From positions 248,001 to 312,000 of the forward strand of contig JADJKB010000010.1 of the NCBI GenBank assembly GCA_016706225.1: a DNA stretch of 64,000 bases, given 5' to 3'. The notes under the pieces are model-generated. The model was not told the origin of the DNA, searched no databases, and saw only the letters and a program-made list of their open reading frames with translations. The translations under genes and the position numbers were made by a program. Source of the stretch: Myxococcales bacterium (GTDB taxonomy: Bacteria > Myxococcota_A > Polyangia > Polyangiales > Polyangiaceae). Of this stretch, positions 17,901 to 25,270 are shown one piece after another (the first letter of the stretch is position 1; every line of letters starts with the position of its first letter).

Positions 17901-19810
17901 GCCTGGGCAAAACAGCGCTCCGCCGCCTCCCACAAACCAGCGTCCCCGCCCTTCGACGCGGCCTCGGAAAACGCGTCACCCGCTGCCAGGTGCTCCCCGG
18001 CCGCTTCGCGCAGCTCGCCGAGCTTCTTGAACAGCTGTGCGCGTTCGGCCTCGTCGCTCACCGTGCCGACGTTGTCGGAGATCACCTGCGCGGCCAGATC
18101 GAGACGCTGGCTGCGCTCGAACATCTTGATCGCGGTGTGAATGGCGCTGTCGTCCTCCGGCGCCAGTCCCGCGATGCGCGCCCAGGCCTCGCCGGCCGCC
18201 ACCAGATCCTTGCGCTTCTGCTCGTGCAGCTTCGCAAGGGCCTTCTCCATCGAGATCCGCGTCTCGAGATCGGAGGTCTGTTCGGCCTCTTGCTCGAGCA
18301 ACGTCGCCAGGTCGTCCCAGCGGCTGGTGCGCTCGAGCAAGCGCTTCAGCTGCGCTTTCGGCCCTTCGTCGCCGCGGTCCAGGCTGACCAGCTGCTTGAG
18401 GGCGGAGATCGCCGTATCCAGATCTCGCAACTGCGTCTCGCACAGCCCGGCGATTTCTCGCAGCCAGCCCTTGCGTGAGTCGATGTCGACGCCCGGGGTC
18501 TTGGCCGCAGACAAAAGCACGTCGCGCAGGTCCGCGTATTTCCGCGACTGCCGCAGGTGCGCTTCCATGAAGGTCAGCGCGTCGGGGTTGGCCGGGTCGA
18601 GCTCCAGCACCTCGGAGTATTTGCCGGCGGCCTCGGTCTTTTTGTTCTTGCGCGTCAGGGCGTCCGCAACGTCGAGCAGGCCGCGCACTCGCTCTGGGTT
18701 CGGTGCGTCGGCCGCGGGCGCGAGCGCATCGAGCATCGAGTCGTCGGCGCCCTCGTCGGACTGCATCGCGCGCGATACCAGCGCGCGAGCATCGGCCACC
18801 ATGGCGCCCTGCGGGTTCGCCTTGAGGTAGCTCGCGACCTTCGTGGCAATCGAGGCCTCACGACCGCTCTGCCCGGCGTAATACATGGCGAGCTGGACCG
18901 CGCGGTCATCCGTCGGATCGAGGTCGAGCGCGCAGCTCGAGTACGACAGGCCGTGGTCGCCGGAGTATTCCTCGGCCAGCTCGACGAACAGCCGTGCGGC
19001 CTCCCCTGCCTCGCTGGGGTGCAGCTGATCGCCGCCCTGTTTGCGCTCCAGTACCAGGGCCGCAAACTGCTGCTTGAGCCCGGCATCTTGACCGCCGTCG
19101 ACGGTGCGAGCGTGGCGCAGCGCGTCCGTCGCGCCGCCGAGATCGCCGGCGAGCTTTCGCACGTCGGCCTCGTCACGATACAGCGCGACCTGGCGCTCGG
19201 GATCGTCGGTCAGCGCGATTTCCATCGAGAAGTACGGGATCGCGTCGGCGTACTGCTGCGCGGTCTTCAGGGCCTCGCGGACCGAGTAGATCGCGTACTG
19301 ACTCTGGGGGTCGTAGTCGAGCGCGCGGCGAAAGTTCTCGATGGCCTTCTTGGGCTGCGAGAGCGGCGGGTCCGCCCACAGCCGACCGAGCTCTTCGTGG
19401 ATGCCGGCCACGTGCGCGCGCATCTCCGGATCTTGCTGCGCCGTGGGGGCCAGAGCCTTGGCCCGCCGCTCGAGCAGCGCGGCCAGCGCCTTCTGATCGC
19501 CCTTCTCGCGGTAGAGCGTGGCGAGGCGGTCGGCTGGTGCGGGCTGGGTCGGGTCGCGGTCGATGGCGATCATCAACGCCCGCGCTGCGCGGTGCGCGTC
19601 GCCCAGCGTCTCGGACCAGACCTGTGCGGCTTCGGTCAGCCAGTGGCACGCGAAGGTTGGATCTTGGGTCGCCGTCCCGACCTTCTCCAAAAGCATCGCA
19701 TACGACCGAGGGTCGCTCTGCCCCGCATGGTGCGCATATCGGACTGCCTCCTGATCGTGCGGGTTGTGGACCAGGCGCTGAACCAGCGCCTTCATCTCGC
19801 GGGGGTCCAT
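14909..19810 (-). CDS. Giant TPR-repeat protein with acidic tail
   Basis: The product is 1633 residues of helical repeats from about residue 1 to 1390. Many 34-residue TPR-like units are recognisable (for example ENFRRALDYDPQSQYAIY, KYSEVLELDPANPDALTF, RYERVLKDHDPKNTEALEA), many with the A-x-x-x-x-A/G helix pattern. A Pro-rich linker and a strongly acidic C-terminus follow, ending VDDDEIVDDEPI. No signal peptide or membrane helix is visible, so it is probably a cytoplasmic scaffold. It lies 82 bases downstream of a Ser/Thr kinase on the same strand, suggesting it collects partners or substrates of that kinase. Similar giant TPR proteins occur in myxobacteria, but I know of no defined function. 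Confidence 0.8.
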   Translation of the reverse strand: MDPREMKALVQRLVHNPHDQEAVRYAHHAGQSDPRSYAMLLEKVGTATQDPTFACHWLTEAAQVWSETLGDAHRAARALMIAIDRDPTQPAPADRLATLYREKGDQKALAALLERRAKALAPTAQQDPEMRAHVAGIHEELGRLWADPPLSQPKKAIENFRRALDYDPQSQYAIYSVREALKTAQQYADAIPYFSMEIALTDDPERQVALYRDEADVRKLAGDLGGATDALRHARTVDGGQDAGLKQQFAALVLERKQGGDQLHPSEAGEAARLFVELAEEYSGDHGLSYSSCALDLDPTDDRAVQLAMYYAGQSGREASIATKVASYLKANPQGAMVADARALVSRAMQSDEGADDSMLDALAPAADAPNPERVRGLLDVADALTRKNKKTEAAGKYSEVLELDPANPDALTFMEAHLRQSRKYADLRDVLLSAAKTPGVDIDSRKGWLREIAGLCETQLRDLDTAISALKQLVSLDRGDEGPKAQLKRLLERTSRWDDLATLLEQEAEQTSDLETRISMEKALAKLHEQKRKDLVAAGEAWARIAGLAPEDDSAIHTAIKMFERSQRLDLAAQVISDNVGTVSDEAERAQLFKKLGELREAAGEHLAAGDAFSEAASKGGDAGLWEAAERCFAQASAWEQAAGAAERRAEYAQKPKDQAALFAKSAEYLTQGGDEGTAVTRLEQATDLDPTNDALALLLEERYAASERSLDLTAFLLRRAEKLTDKELRVSLRKRASQIQQEQLSDLDGARASLVLLLSDADDADALSWLADDSEARGEWADATEYLHRLARTSGDDATRASVMLREARIVADGLDDKEGAIERYERVLKDHDPKNTEALEAVAALHEKRGDPKGTADACERLLVAVADAQHRLEIAQKLAGLYEGEIDDPQSAIRVLDIIRALDEEDYDAVQRLATLCERVEDWPRVAELMRVLVEVEGDEAEVSTMTRRLAEVLEDKVGRGDEALAALMGVADQGDEACRDGYVELGDRLGWKGIVATKLVEWYAEAPVGPKRHEALRGAFQRFVEVGREADAAQVGQELIRTRGADASIAKNLEEIAVKLRDLESLGAAHDLLVQELTGPSRAEEMVRQAELLVAAGVDPQEALQHGEQALSSVGPGDVEPLLERLGRLAFAAGHVIDLYERQIVRCKAPGDRLNALARAAEVAADHDALDRARGFFDLTLGAGVQEDTLEALEDVARTSDHRRGDSKLTGILADALAAGGQGSRDGGRTRSALLRRAAQLAYRDLGDIDKAFKWVGDAIVTHVDDPGLDALDELSKEVGDMRRSEVVLSRALEEVFDGPLVRKLLARRAELRSGALDDRAGAATDLKRLHDLSPSDTAVTDQLLALYTELEDFKGMVQLYEDMILRGKDPASRAELARKVARLWEEKLVDYREAADAWRRVLRMKSGDPEATEGLERAKAGMLNKPSRPPPVAMPTPAPAKVTPKAEADLLPAFPLKSSPELQLVTQPNAAEAFDAAMSTEPDVEGDEEEEADDQSPTIPPVAPHFAPTPTKPARPDLSFPGDDEITMSGSISGLVEDTTDRTQAPEADAELAAGEDAAPPPPPPAPTAPPPPPSRSNPPSPPDFAFDDSDEVTHHDVSPLDRAEGEEVDDEELMVDDDEIVDDEPI

Positions 19811-19892
19811 GCCGGCGGCACCCTAACACGCGGCATCTTGCAGCCGCAACGCGGGTTTACATCGACATTTGCCCGCTACTTTCGCGGGGCCG

Positions 19893-21356
19893 TCACTCGA
19901 AGCGGCCGTAGCCCTCGGGCTTGGCGGGCGCGGGAGGCAGAGCGGGAGTCGTGGGCGGCGGCAGTCGAGGGAGCTTTCGTGCCCGCGGGCGACGTCCGGC
20001 GTCCGGCTGCGGGTCGACCTCCGGCTCGGCCGAGGCAATCGGGGTCGGGGCGAGCGCGGCAGCCGGCTCCGAGCCAACCGGCGGAGCCAGGCCGCCCTGA
20101 TTCGGCTCCGGCGGACCCGCTTGCAGCGCGGGCGGCGCGGCCAGCTTTTTGACCAGCAGGAAACCTCCGGTGCCCAGCGCCGCCATCGCTGCGAGGCCAG
20201 CCACCAGCACGCGCGTGCGGGACCCCGCCAGCTTGCGCTCCGGCGGTGTGACCCAGCTCGTCGCGTGCAAGCCTGTCCCCTGCGCTCCGCTCTGCGCAAG
20301 CGCAACGTCGAGATCGACGATGAAGGCTTCCGCCGACTGGTGGCGCGCGTCGGGATTTTTTTGCAAGGCTCGGCGCACGACGGCCTCGAGCGCCAAGGGA
20401 ACGTACGCCTCCGGCGCCACTTCGGCAAACGCCGGCGGCGGCTCCTTGATGTGGCAGGCCATGACCACCACCGCGTCGTCGTCCACGAACGGCGGACGGC
20501 CGGCGAGCATTTGGTACAAGATGACGCCAAGCGAATACAGATCGGTGCGCGCGTCGAGCGGAGCACCCTGAGCTTGCTCCGGCGACATGTAGCGCGGCGT
20601 ACCGAAGACCGTTCCGGCCTGCGTTTCCAGCTGATCCATGCGCCGTTCGTCGCCATGCACCAGCTTCGCGATGCCGAAATCGAGCACCTTCACGACCTCG
20701 TCGAGGGCCCCGCCTTGTACGGGCACCTTGGCCAGGAAGAGGTTGTCGGGTTTGAGATCGCGGTGGACGATGCCCTTGGCGTGCGCCTCGCTCAAGGACA
20801 CGGCGGCCTGGCGTGCAATGCGCACCGCGTCCGCTGCGCTGAAGCGCGGCACACGCCGCAGTTGCTCGCCAAGGGTGGCCCCCTCGAGCAGTTCCATTGC
20901 CAGAAACCAGGAGCCGTCCGCGGCCTCACCAAAATCGAACACGGTCACGGTGTGCGGGCTGACGAGCGCGCTCGTCGCGCGGGCCTCGCGTTCGAAGCGC
21001 ACTTTCGTCTCGGCGTCGTAGGCCCGTTCGCCGTGTACGATCTTCAGGGCGACGTCACGCCCGACCGCGTCCTGGCGTGCGCGGTACACGGCCCCCATCG
21101 AGCCGGCGCCCACGCGAGCCAGAATCGTGAAGCGCCCCGCTACCGAGCTACCGAGCAGCGCGTCGCCGCCGCTCTCGACGACCTCGCGTGCGTCAACGTA
21201 AGGCAGCCCGTGTTTGGGACAGCGCGGCAGCTCTCCCGGTTCGAGGGCGTCGCCGAGGCTGAGCTTGGCGTAACAGCGCGGACAAACCGGTCCCGACCTC
21301 GGATCCAAGGGGGGCAAAGTCGGCGCTTCGTCGTCGTAGTCGTCCTCGGCCATCAC
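19893..21356 (-). CDS. Hanks-type Ser/Thr kinase with N-terminal zinc-ribbon-like motif
   Basis: The 487-residue protein opens with an acidic stretch and then C25-P-R-C28 and C46-P-K-H49, the spacing of a small zinc ribbon. A complete kinase domain follows at about residues 75-345: GAGSMGAVY, Lys 105, HRDLKPDN with Asp 200, DFG with Asp 226 and MSPEQAQG, a close variant of APE. A membrane helix at about residues 383-402 precedes a Pro/Ala-rich tail. All catalytic residues are present, so it should be active. It lies between a Cys-rich lipoprotein gene (25 bases upstream) and the giant TPR gene, pointing to a signalling operon. Confidence 0.9.
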   Translation of the reverse strand: MMAEDDYDDEAPTLPPLDPRSGPVCPRCYAKLSLGDALEPGELPRCPKHGLPYVDAREVVESGGDALLGSSVAGRFTILARVGAGSMGAVYRARQDAVGRDVALKIVHGERAYDAETKVRFEREARATSALVSPHTVTVFDFGEAADGSWFLAMELLEGATLGEQLRRVPRFSAADAVRIARQAAVSLSEAHAKGIVHRDLKPDNLFLAKVPVQGGALDEVVKVLDFGIAKLVHGDERRMDQLETQAGTVFGTPRYMSPEQAQGAPLDARTDLYSLGVILYQMLAGRPPFVDDDAVVVMACHIKEPPPAFAEVAPEAYVPLALEAVVRRALQKNPDARHQSAEAFIVDLDVALAQSGAQGTGLHATSWVTPPERKLAGSRTRVLVAGLAAMAALGTGGFLLVKKLAAPPALQAGPPEPNQGGLAPPVGSEPAAALAPTPIASAEPEVDPQPDAGRRPRARKLPRLPPPTTPALPPAPAKPEGYGRFE

Positions 21357-21381
21357 CCGGCGTCAGGCCTGACTCATTGAC

Positions 21382-22614
21382 CTACAACTTGAGGCAGAGC
21401 AAGTAGTTCGTGCTGCCGAGCGTCGCGGGGCGGCAGCCGAAGCCGGCCCCGCAGTCGAAGTCGCTGCAGCAGGTATCGGAGCAATAATAAGGGCCTCCGG
21501 TCGGCCCCAGACAGTGTCCCGACTTGCATTCCGTGCTGTCGGTGCAGGTCGCGCCGAGGAGCTTGGTCCCCCCCGAGTAGTTTCCGCAAAATCGGATGCC
21601 GCTGTTCTGAACACACGCCAAGCTCACGGACCCCGCGCAGTCTTTGGATGTGCAACAGGTCTTCGAGCACACGGCGGGGATCGTGTTGAGACAGAGTCCA
21701 CTTTGACAGGCGGACGACCCGGAGCTGCAGAAGGCGAGGAAGCCGCCGTTGCCGATGTTCGTGCCACACGCCATCACCAGCCGACTGGTGCCCGGCAGCG
21801 TTCGCCGCACGCAGTACTGCGAGCCCGAACAGCCGGAATCGCCGCAGCAAGTGTCGAAGCACTGCTTGGCGTCGCACAGGCCGGAGCGACACTCCGAGTT
21901 GGCTCCGCAGGCCGCGCCAGCTGCCTTGGTTCCGAGCGGCCCGCGCCCGACGGACGCCGCCGGCACACAGGCACTGCCGCCGCCGACCGCCGGAAAACAA
22001 ACGTTCGCTTCGTTGCCGCAGTCTTCGCTCTTGCAACAGCCACTCATACAAACCGTGGGGCCGGTCGCTGCGCCGAACACCGCCGGATTTTCACAAAAGA
22101 GCCCGGTGTTGCAGTTGCTCGTTGCCGCGCACGGCGAGCCGAGCTCACCGGCAACGCTCCCGCCGCTACCCCCGGTTCCGCCGGCGCCACCGGTTCCGCC
22201 GCCACCGCTCCCCGCGGCGCCTGCCACACCACCAGTGCCGGACAGCCCGCCACCACCACCCGTCGCGACACTACCCGCAACCCCGCCCGCCCCGCCGGAA
22301 GTCCCACCGCTGGCCGCGCTGCCACCCGAACCGCCGGTCGCGCCATCGCCACCCACTCCCGCATCGTCGCAGCCGTCGTCGACCAGCCCGTCACAGTCGT
22401 TGTCCTGACCGTCACCGCAGATGTCCGTGGACGCGCACGGCGCGCAGACCCCGGACCGGCACATTTGCCCCCCGGGGCAGGCGGGAGGACCAATCGCGCC
22501 CTCCCAAGAACAATTCACACGTGTGAGCTCCGCCTCGATCATGGCCGAGCAGCTGAGCGCGAGCCCGACCGATAGCGTGGCAAGCGCGAGCGCCGTCAGC
22601 CGCGCTCGCATCAA
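21382..22614 (-). CDS. Cys-rich lipoprotein with MopE-type metal-binding motif and Gly linker
   Basis: A 410-residue predicted lipoprotein (signal ending LALSC, Cys 22). After a short Cys-rich start comes CGDGQDNDCDGLVDDGC, the D-x-D-N-D-C-D-G pattern found in MopE-type putative metal-binding repeats of myxobacterial surface proteins. A Gly/Ser/Ala linker of about 80 residues follows. The rest has about 30 Cys in repeated blocks (CMSGCCKSEDC, CFDTCCGDSGC, CSKTCCTSKDC, CSDTCCSDFDC), a repeat of roughly 60 residues built on C-x3-C-C-x3-D-C. These would form disulfides in the periplasm or on the surface. The binding partner is unknown. Its start overlaps the stop of the TPR gene upstream. Confidence 0.75.
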   Translation of the reverse strand: MMRARLTALALATLSVGLALSCSAMIEAELTRVNCSWEGAIGPPACPGGQMCRSGVCAPCASTDICGDGQDNDCDGLVDDGCDDAGVGGDGATGGSGGSAASGGTSGGAGGVAGSVATGGGGGLSGTGGVAGAAGSGGGGTGGAGGTGGSGGSVAGELGSPCAATSNCNTGLFCENPAVFGAATGPTVCMSGCCKSEDCGNEANVCFPAVGGGSACVPAASVGRGPLGTKAAGAACGANSECRSGLCDAKQCFDTCCGDSGCSGSQYCVRRTLPGTSRLVMACGTNIGNGGFLAFCSSGSSACQSGLCLNTIPAVCSKTCCTSKDCAGSVSLACVQNSGIRFCGNYSGGTKLLGATCTDSTECKSGHCLGPTGGPYYCSDTCCSDFDCGAGFGCRPATLGSTNYLLCLKL

Positions 22615-23420
22615 AACGCTCCCTCGAGCGCAACGAACCCAGAGCCGGGTGTGACCACCGCACCGACGCTGGTTGCCCGGGGTTTGGCGTCCCGCGTGAA
22701 GTAAAAGAGCGCCGCGGCTCCAGCCGATGCCGCGCTGACCGTGAACGCGATGTCGGCCACCAATGCCTGGTCGTGCGCAGTCTTCGCGCGATCTTGTAGC
22801 CCGTACACGCTGAGGTTCTTACCTGTCGCGTCCTCGGTGCTCTGACGAGTCGAGAGCGCCTGCACGCCGTAGTAGATGCCGACACCGAGCGCGGCGATCG
22901 CAACCCCACCCGTCGTGTACACCCAAGCGTCGAGCCGCCCCTTCTTGGGTTTGTCCGCGGGTGTTTGGGTGTCTGCTCGGGGAGCGGCGGCCAGGGGCGG
23001 CGGCTTGTCCTCGTTCGCCTCGAGGGCGCGCGCCTCCTCATCCCGTTTCTTCGCCAGCTCGTCCCGGGCACCCTCGAGCCGGCGCACGGTCTGGATCGCC
23101 TTCTCGAGCTCGTCGGTGTCCGTCTCCAGCTCCGAGTATCGCTTGAAGGCCACGATGGCCTCGTCGACCTCTCCCAGCTTCTCGTGGACGAGGCCCAGGT
23201 TGTAAAAGAGGTCCTTGCCGTTGGGATCGAGCGCGATGGCCTGGTTCAACTCCGAGATCGCCTCGCGATACGCCCCCGCTTTGTAGGACTTCTTGGCGTT
23301 CACGAAGTGTTTCTTCGCGGCCGCGGCGCCGTGCTCGGGCGCCTGCGCCTGGGCCGCGCCGGCGGAAATCACACCCGCCGACACGACGCCGAGCCAGAGC
23401 ACCGTCAGCGCAACTCGCAT
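22611..23420 (-). CDS. Secreted or membrane TPR protein
   Basis: This is a 269-residue protein starting at the ATG at 23420. It has a signal peptide (MRVALTVLWLGVVSAGVISA to about AQA) and TPR-like helices at about residues 35-100, with the clear repeat EAISELNQAIALDPNGKDLF. A charged Lys/Glu/Ala-rich region follows, then two hydrophobic stretches (about residues 167-187 and 215-240) near the C-terminus. This N-terminal TPR plus C-terminal membrane plan is common in myxobacterial genomes near Ser/Thr kinases. It probably sits on the periplasmic side of the inner membrane. It overlaps the Cys-rich lipoprotein gene by four bases. Confidence 0.7.
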   Translation of the reverse strand: MRVALTVLWLGVVSAGVISAGAAQAQAPEHGAAAAKKHFVNAKKSYKAGAYREAISELNQAIALDPNGKDLFYNLGLVHEKLGEVDEAIVAFKRYSELETDTDELEKAIQTVRRLEGARDELAKKRDEEARALEANEDKPPPLAAAPRADTQTPADKPKKGRLDAWVYTTGGVAIAALGVGIYYGVQALSTRQSTEDATGKNLSVYGLQDRAKTAHDQALVADIAFTVSAASAGAAALFYFTRDAKPRATSVGAVVTPGSGFVALEGAF

Positions 23421-23492
23421 TCCGACCGAACCATAGCGTAAGCGACGGGCCCGTTCCCGCGTTCCTTTCGGCGAACCCGCTTGGAGGACCCG

Positions 23493-24146
23493 ATGAGGCA
23501 CCTGGTAACCGCCGCGCTTGCGCTCCTTTTCACCGCCCCCGGCCTGGCCGCGGGGGAACCCTTCGCCCAACCACCGGACCAGCCGGGTCCGGTGGTCGCG
23601 GGCTCGAGGCCCTATGACGGCTACGATCACCCGTACGATCGGCCGTACGACCGCCCCTACGACCGCCCGTACGAGGACTCGTACTACCGGCCGAGCTCGA
23701 CGGTGAGGATCCACACCGGGCCCGTGCTCAGGATCTCCGAGAACAGCCCCGATGGCGGCCTGTACGCAGCGGTCGACGTGGGCGAAAAGGCCGCCGGGAT
23801 CCGCCTGAGCGGCGCTTGGGTTCGCGTCGGAGGTGAACGCGGCCTGTCCCAGTATGGCGGGGAGCTCTGGCTCGACTTCAACCACACCGGCCCCCTGCAC
23901 CCGATCCTCGGTGCCGGGGCCGCCGCGGCCCGCATTCAGCTGGCCGCTCCCGCAGGGGGGACCGCGACTCACACCATTGGCGTGGGCACCCTGCGGGGCA
24001 CGCTGCAGTATGCGTTGCCCATTCGCGACACCGACGCTCGCGCGTCCATCGACGTGATCGCCGCCGTGCCCGCGATTCGTGGCAGCGACGCACCGAACAG
24101 CAAGGCCTACGTGCTGGCGCTGGCAACCGTCGGCGTCGGCTTCTGA
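23493..24146 (+). CDS. Secreted protein with PYDR repeats and a probable beta-rich envelope domain
   Basis: The 217-residue product starts at 23493 behind a GGAGG site at 23483-23487. A signal peptide (hydrophobic core, Ala-x-Ala near residue 20) is followed by a short tandem repeat of PYDR/PYD units at about residues 45-64. The remainder is beta-rich and Gly-rich with an ending typical of small outer-membrane barrels (LALATVGVGF, C-terminal Phe). No family is recognised. An outer-membrane location is an inference from the C-terminal pattern. It is divergent from the TPR-kinase operon. Confidence 0.6.
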   Translation: MRHLVTAALALLFTAPGLAAGEPFAQPPDQPGPVVAGSRPYDGYDHPYDRPYDRPYDRPYEDSYYRPSSTVRIHTGPVLRISENSPDGGLYAAVDVGEKAAGIRLSGAWVRVGGERGLSQYGGELWLDFNHTGPLHPILGAGAAAARIQLAAPAGGTATHTIGVGTLRGTLQYALPIRDTDARASIDVIAAVPAIRGSDAPNSKAYVLALATVGVGF

Positions 24147-24197
24147 GCCGCGCACCGCAAGCTCCCACAGTGCCAGGCGCCTCCCGGCCGAAGCGGT

Positions 24198-24203
24198 TAT
24201 ACT
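24198..24203 (+). promoter_or_regulatory. Candidate -10 element (TATACT) before the thioredoxin-like fusion gene
   Basis: TATACT at 24198-24203, followed by a start codon GTG at 24215, would place the transcription start almost at the start codon. No -35 is clear. The same hexamer serves the gene at 4338, which supports its use, but a leaderless or very short leader transcript is implied. Confidence 0.3.
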
Positions 24204-24214
24204 GCGCTGACCTC

Positions 24215-25126
24215 GTGACCGACGGCGCGCCCATCCCCGACCCCTACCTGCCTGGCCGCCGGCCCGACACGCTCGACGCCGCGGCGGCCGGTCCTGCGCA
24301 GACCAGCGGGCTAGCGATCTGGGCCCTGGTGCTCGGAGTGCTCGGGTTCACCTGCGTGCCGGCCGTCGGCGGCCTGCTCGCCCTGACCCTCGGCATCGTC
24401 GCCAAGGGCGAGATCTCCCGCTCCGAAGGCGCCCGAACCGGCACTGGACTGGCCATCAGCGGCGCGATCTTGGGCGCTCTGAACCTGATCGCGTCGATTG
24501 CCGGACTCGCCGCGATCCTGGCCTGGGCCGGCGCGCCCTCGTCATCGGTGACGCCCGTCGCCCCCGTCGTAGCCCCGGCACCTGCGCCCACGCTGCTACC
24601 CACTTCACCGACCGCGCCGCCCACTGCCCCCGGACCGAAGACCTCTGCGTCGCACCAGGGCGGGGTGATCATCACACGGGTCGGCAAGGTCGATCTGGTC
24701 GACCTCGATGCGGATGTCCCGTCTTTGTCCCGCGAGCTCGAAACACAACGCAAGGCGGCGGCGGTCGACGGCAAGAAGGTCCTGCTGTGGGTGGTGCTCG
24801 ACGATTGCCAACCCTGCAACGGCGTGGCGGCCTCGCTCGCTGACGCAAAAATGCAGACGGCGCTCGAGCAGATCCGTTTGGTCCGCGTCAACACGCGAGA
24901 CTTCAGCCAGGACCTCAGCTTCCTCGGGATCCCGGTGGGCAAGGTGCCGGGGTTCGCCCTGCTCGGAGCGGCCAACCGTCCAACGGACTACGTCAATGGC
25001 GGCGAGTGGGACGAGGATGTTCCGCGTAATATCGCGCCGGTGCTGGGCAATTTCGTCCGGGGTCGGTACGACAAGCGGCGCGAGACCTGGCGCGGCCCGC
25101 GGCGCGAGGACGAGACCTCCCTGTGA
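24215..25126 (+). CDS. DUF4190-like membrane domain fused to a thioredoxin-like domain
   Basis: The 303-residue protein (GTG start at 24215; an upstream ATG at 24170 is in frame) has two parts. Residues about 30-110 contain two membrane helices with the DUF4190 pattern (SGLAIWALVLGVLGF, then TGTGLAISGAILGALN). A Pro/Thr-rich linker leads to a C-terminal domain of about 160 residues with KVLLWVVLDDCQPCNGVA, a thioredoxin-like strand and C-Q-P-C active site, and KVPGFALLG, matching the cis-Pro loop region. It would present a redox domain on one face of the inner membrane; which face is uncertain. Substrates are unknown. Confidence 0.7.
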   Translation: MTDGAPIPDPYLPGRRPDTLDAAAAGPAQTSGLAIWALVLGVLGFTCVPAVGGLLALTLGIVAKGEISRSEGARTGTGLAISGAILGALNLIASIAGLAAILAWAGAPSSSVTPVAPVVAPAPAPTLLPTSPTAPPTAPGPKTSASHQGGVIITRVGKVDLVDLDADVPSLSRELETQRKAAAVDGKKVLLWVVLDDCQPCNGVAASLADAKMQTALEQIRLVRVNTRDFSQDLSFLGIPVGKVPGFALLGAANRPTDYVNGGEWDEDVPRNIAPVLGNFVRGRYDKRRETWRGPRREDETSL

Positions 25127-25270
25127 CACTCCGCCGGTTGCGCCCAGAACCCGCGTTTCACCGGCAAAATCCGACGATCATTCGCGTCGTCGTCGCGGTG
25201 AGGCGCGGCCTTTGTCGAGTCGGGCTGCCGCCGGTCCAAAGAGCGGTGTAGACTCCGGCCCGTTTCCGAA

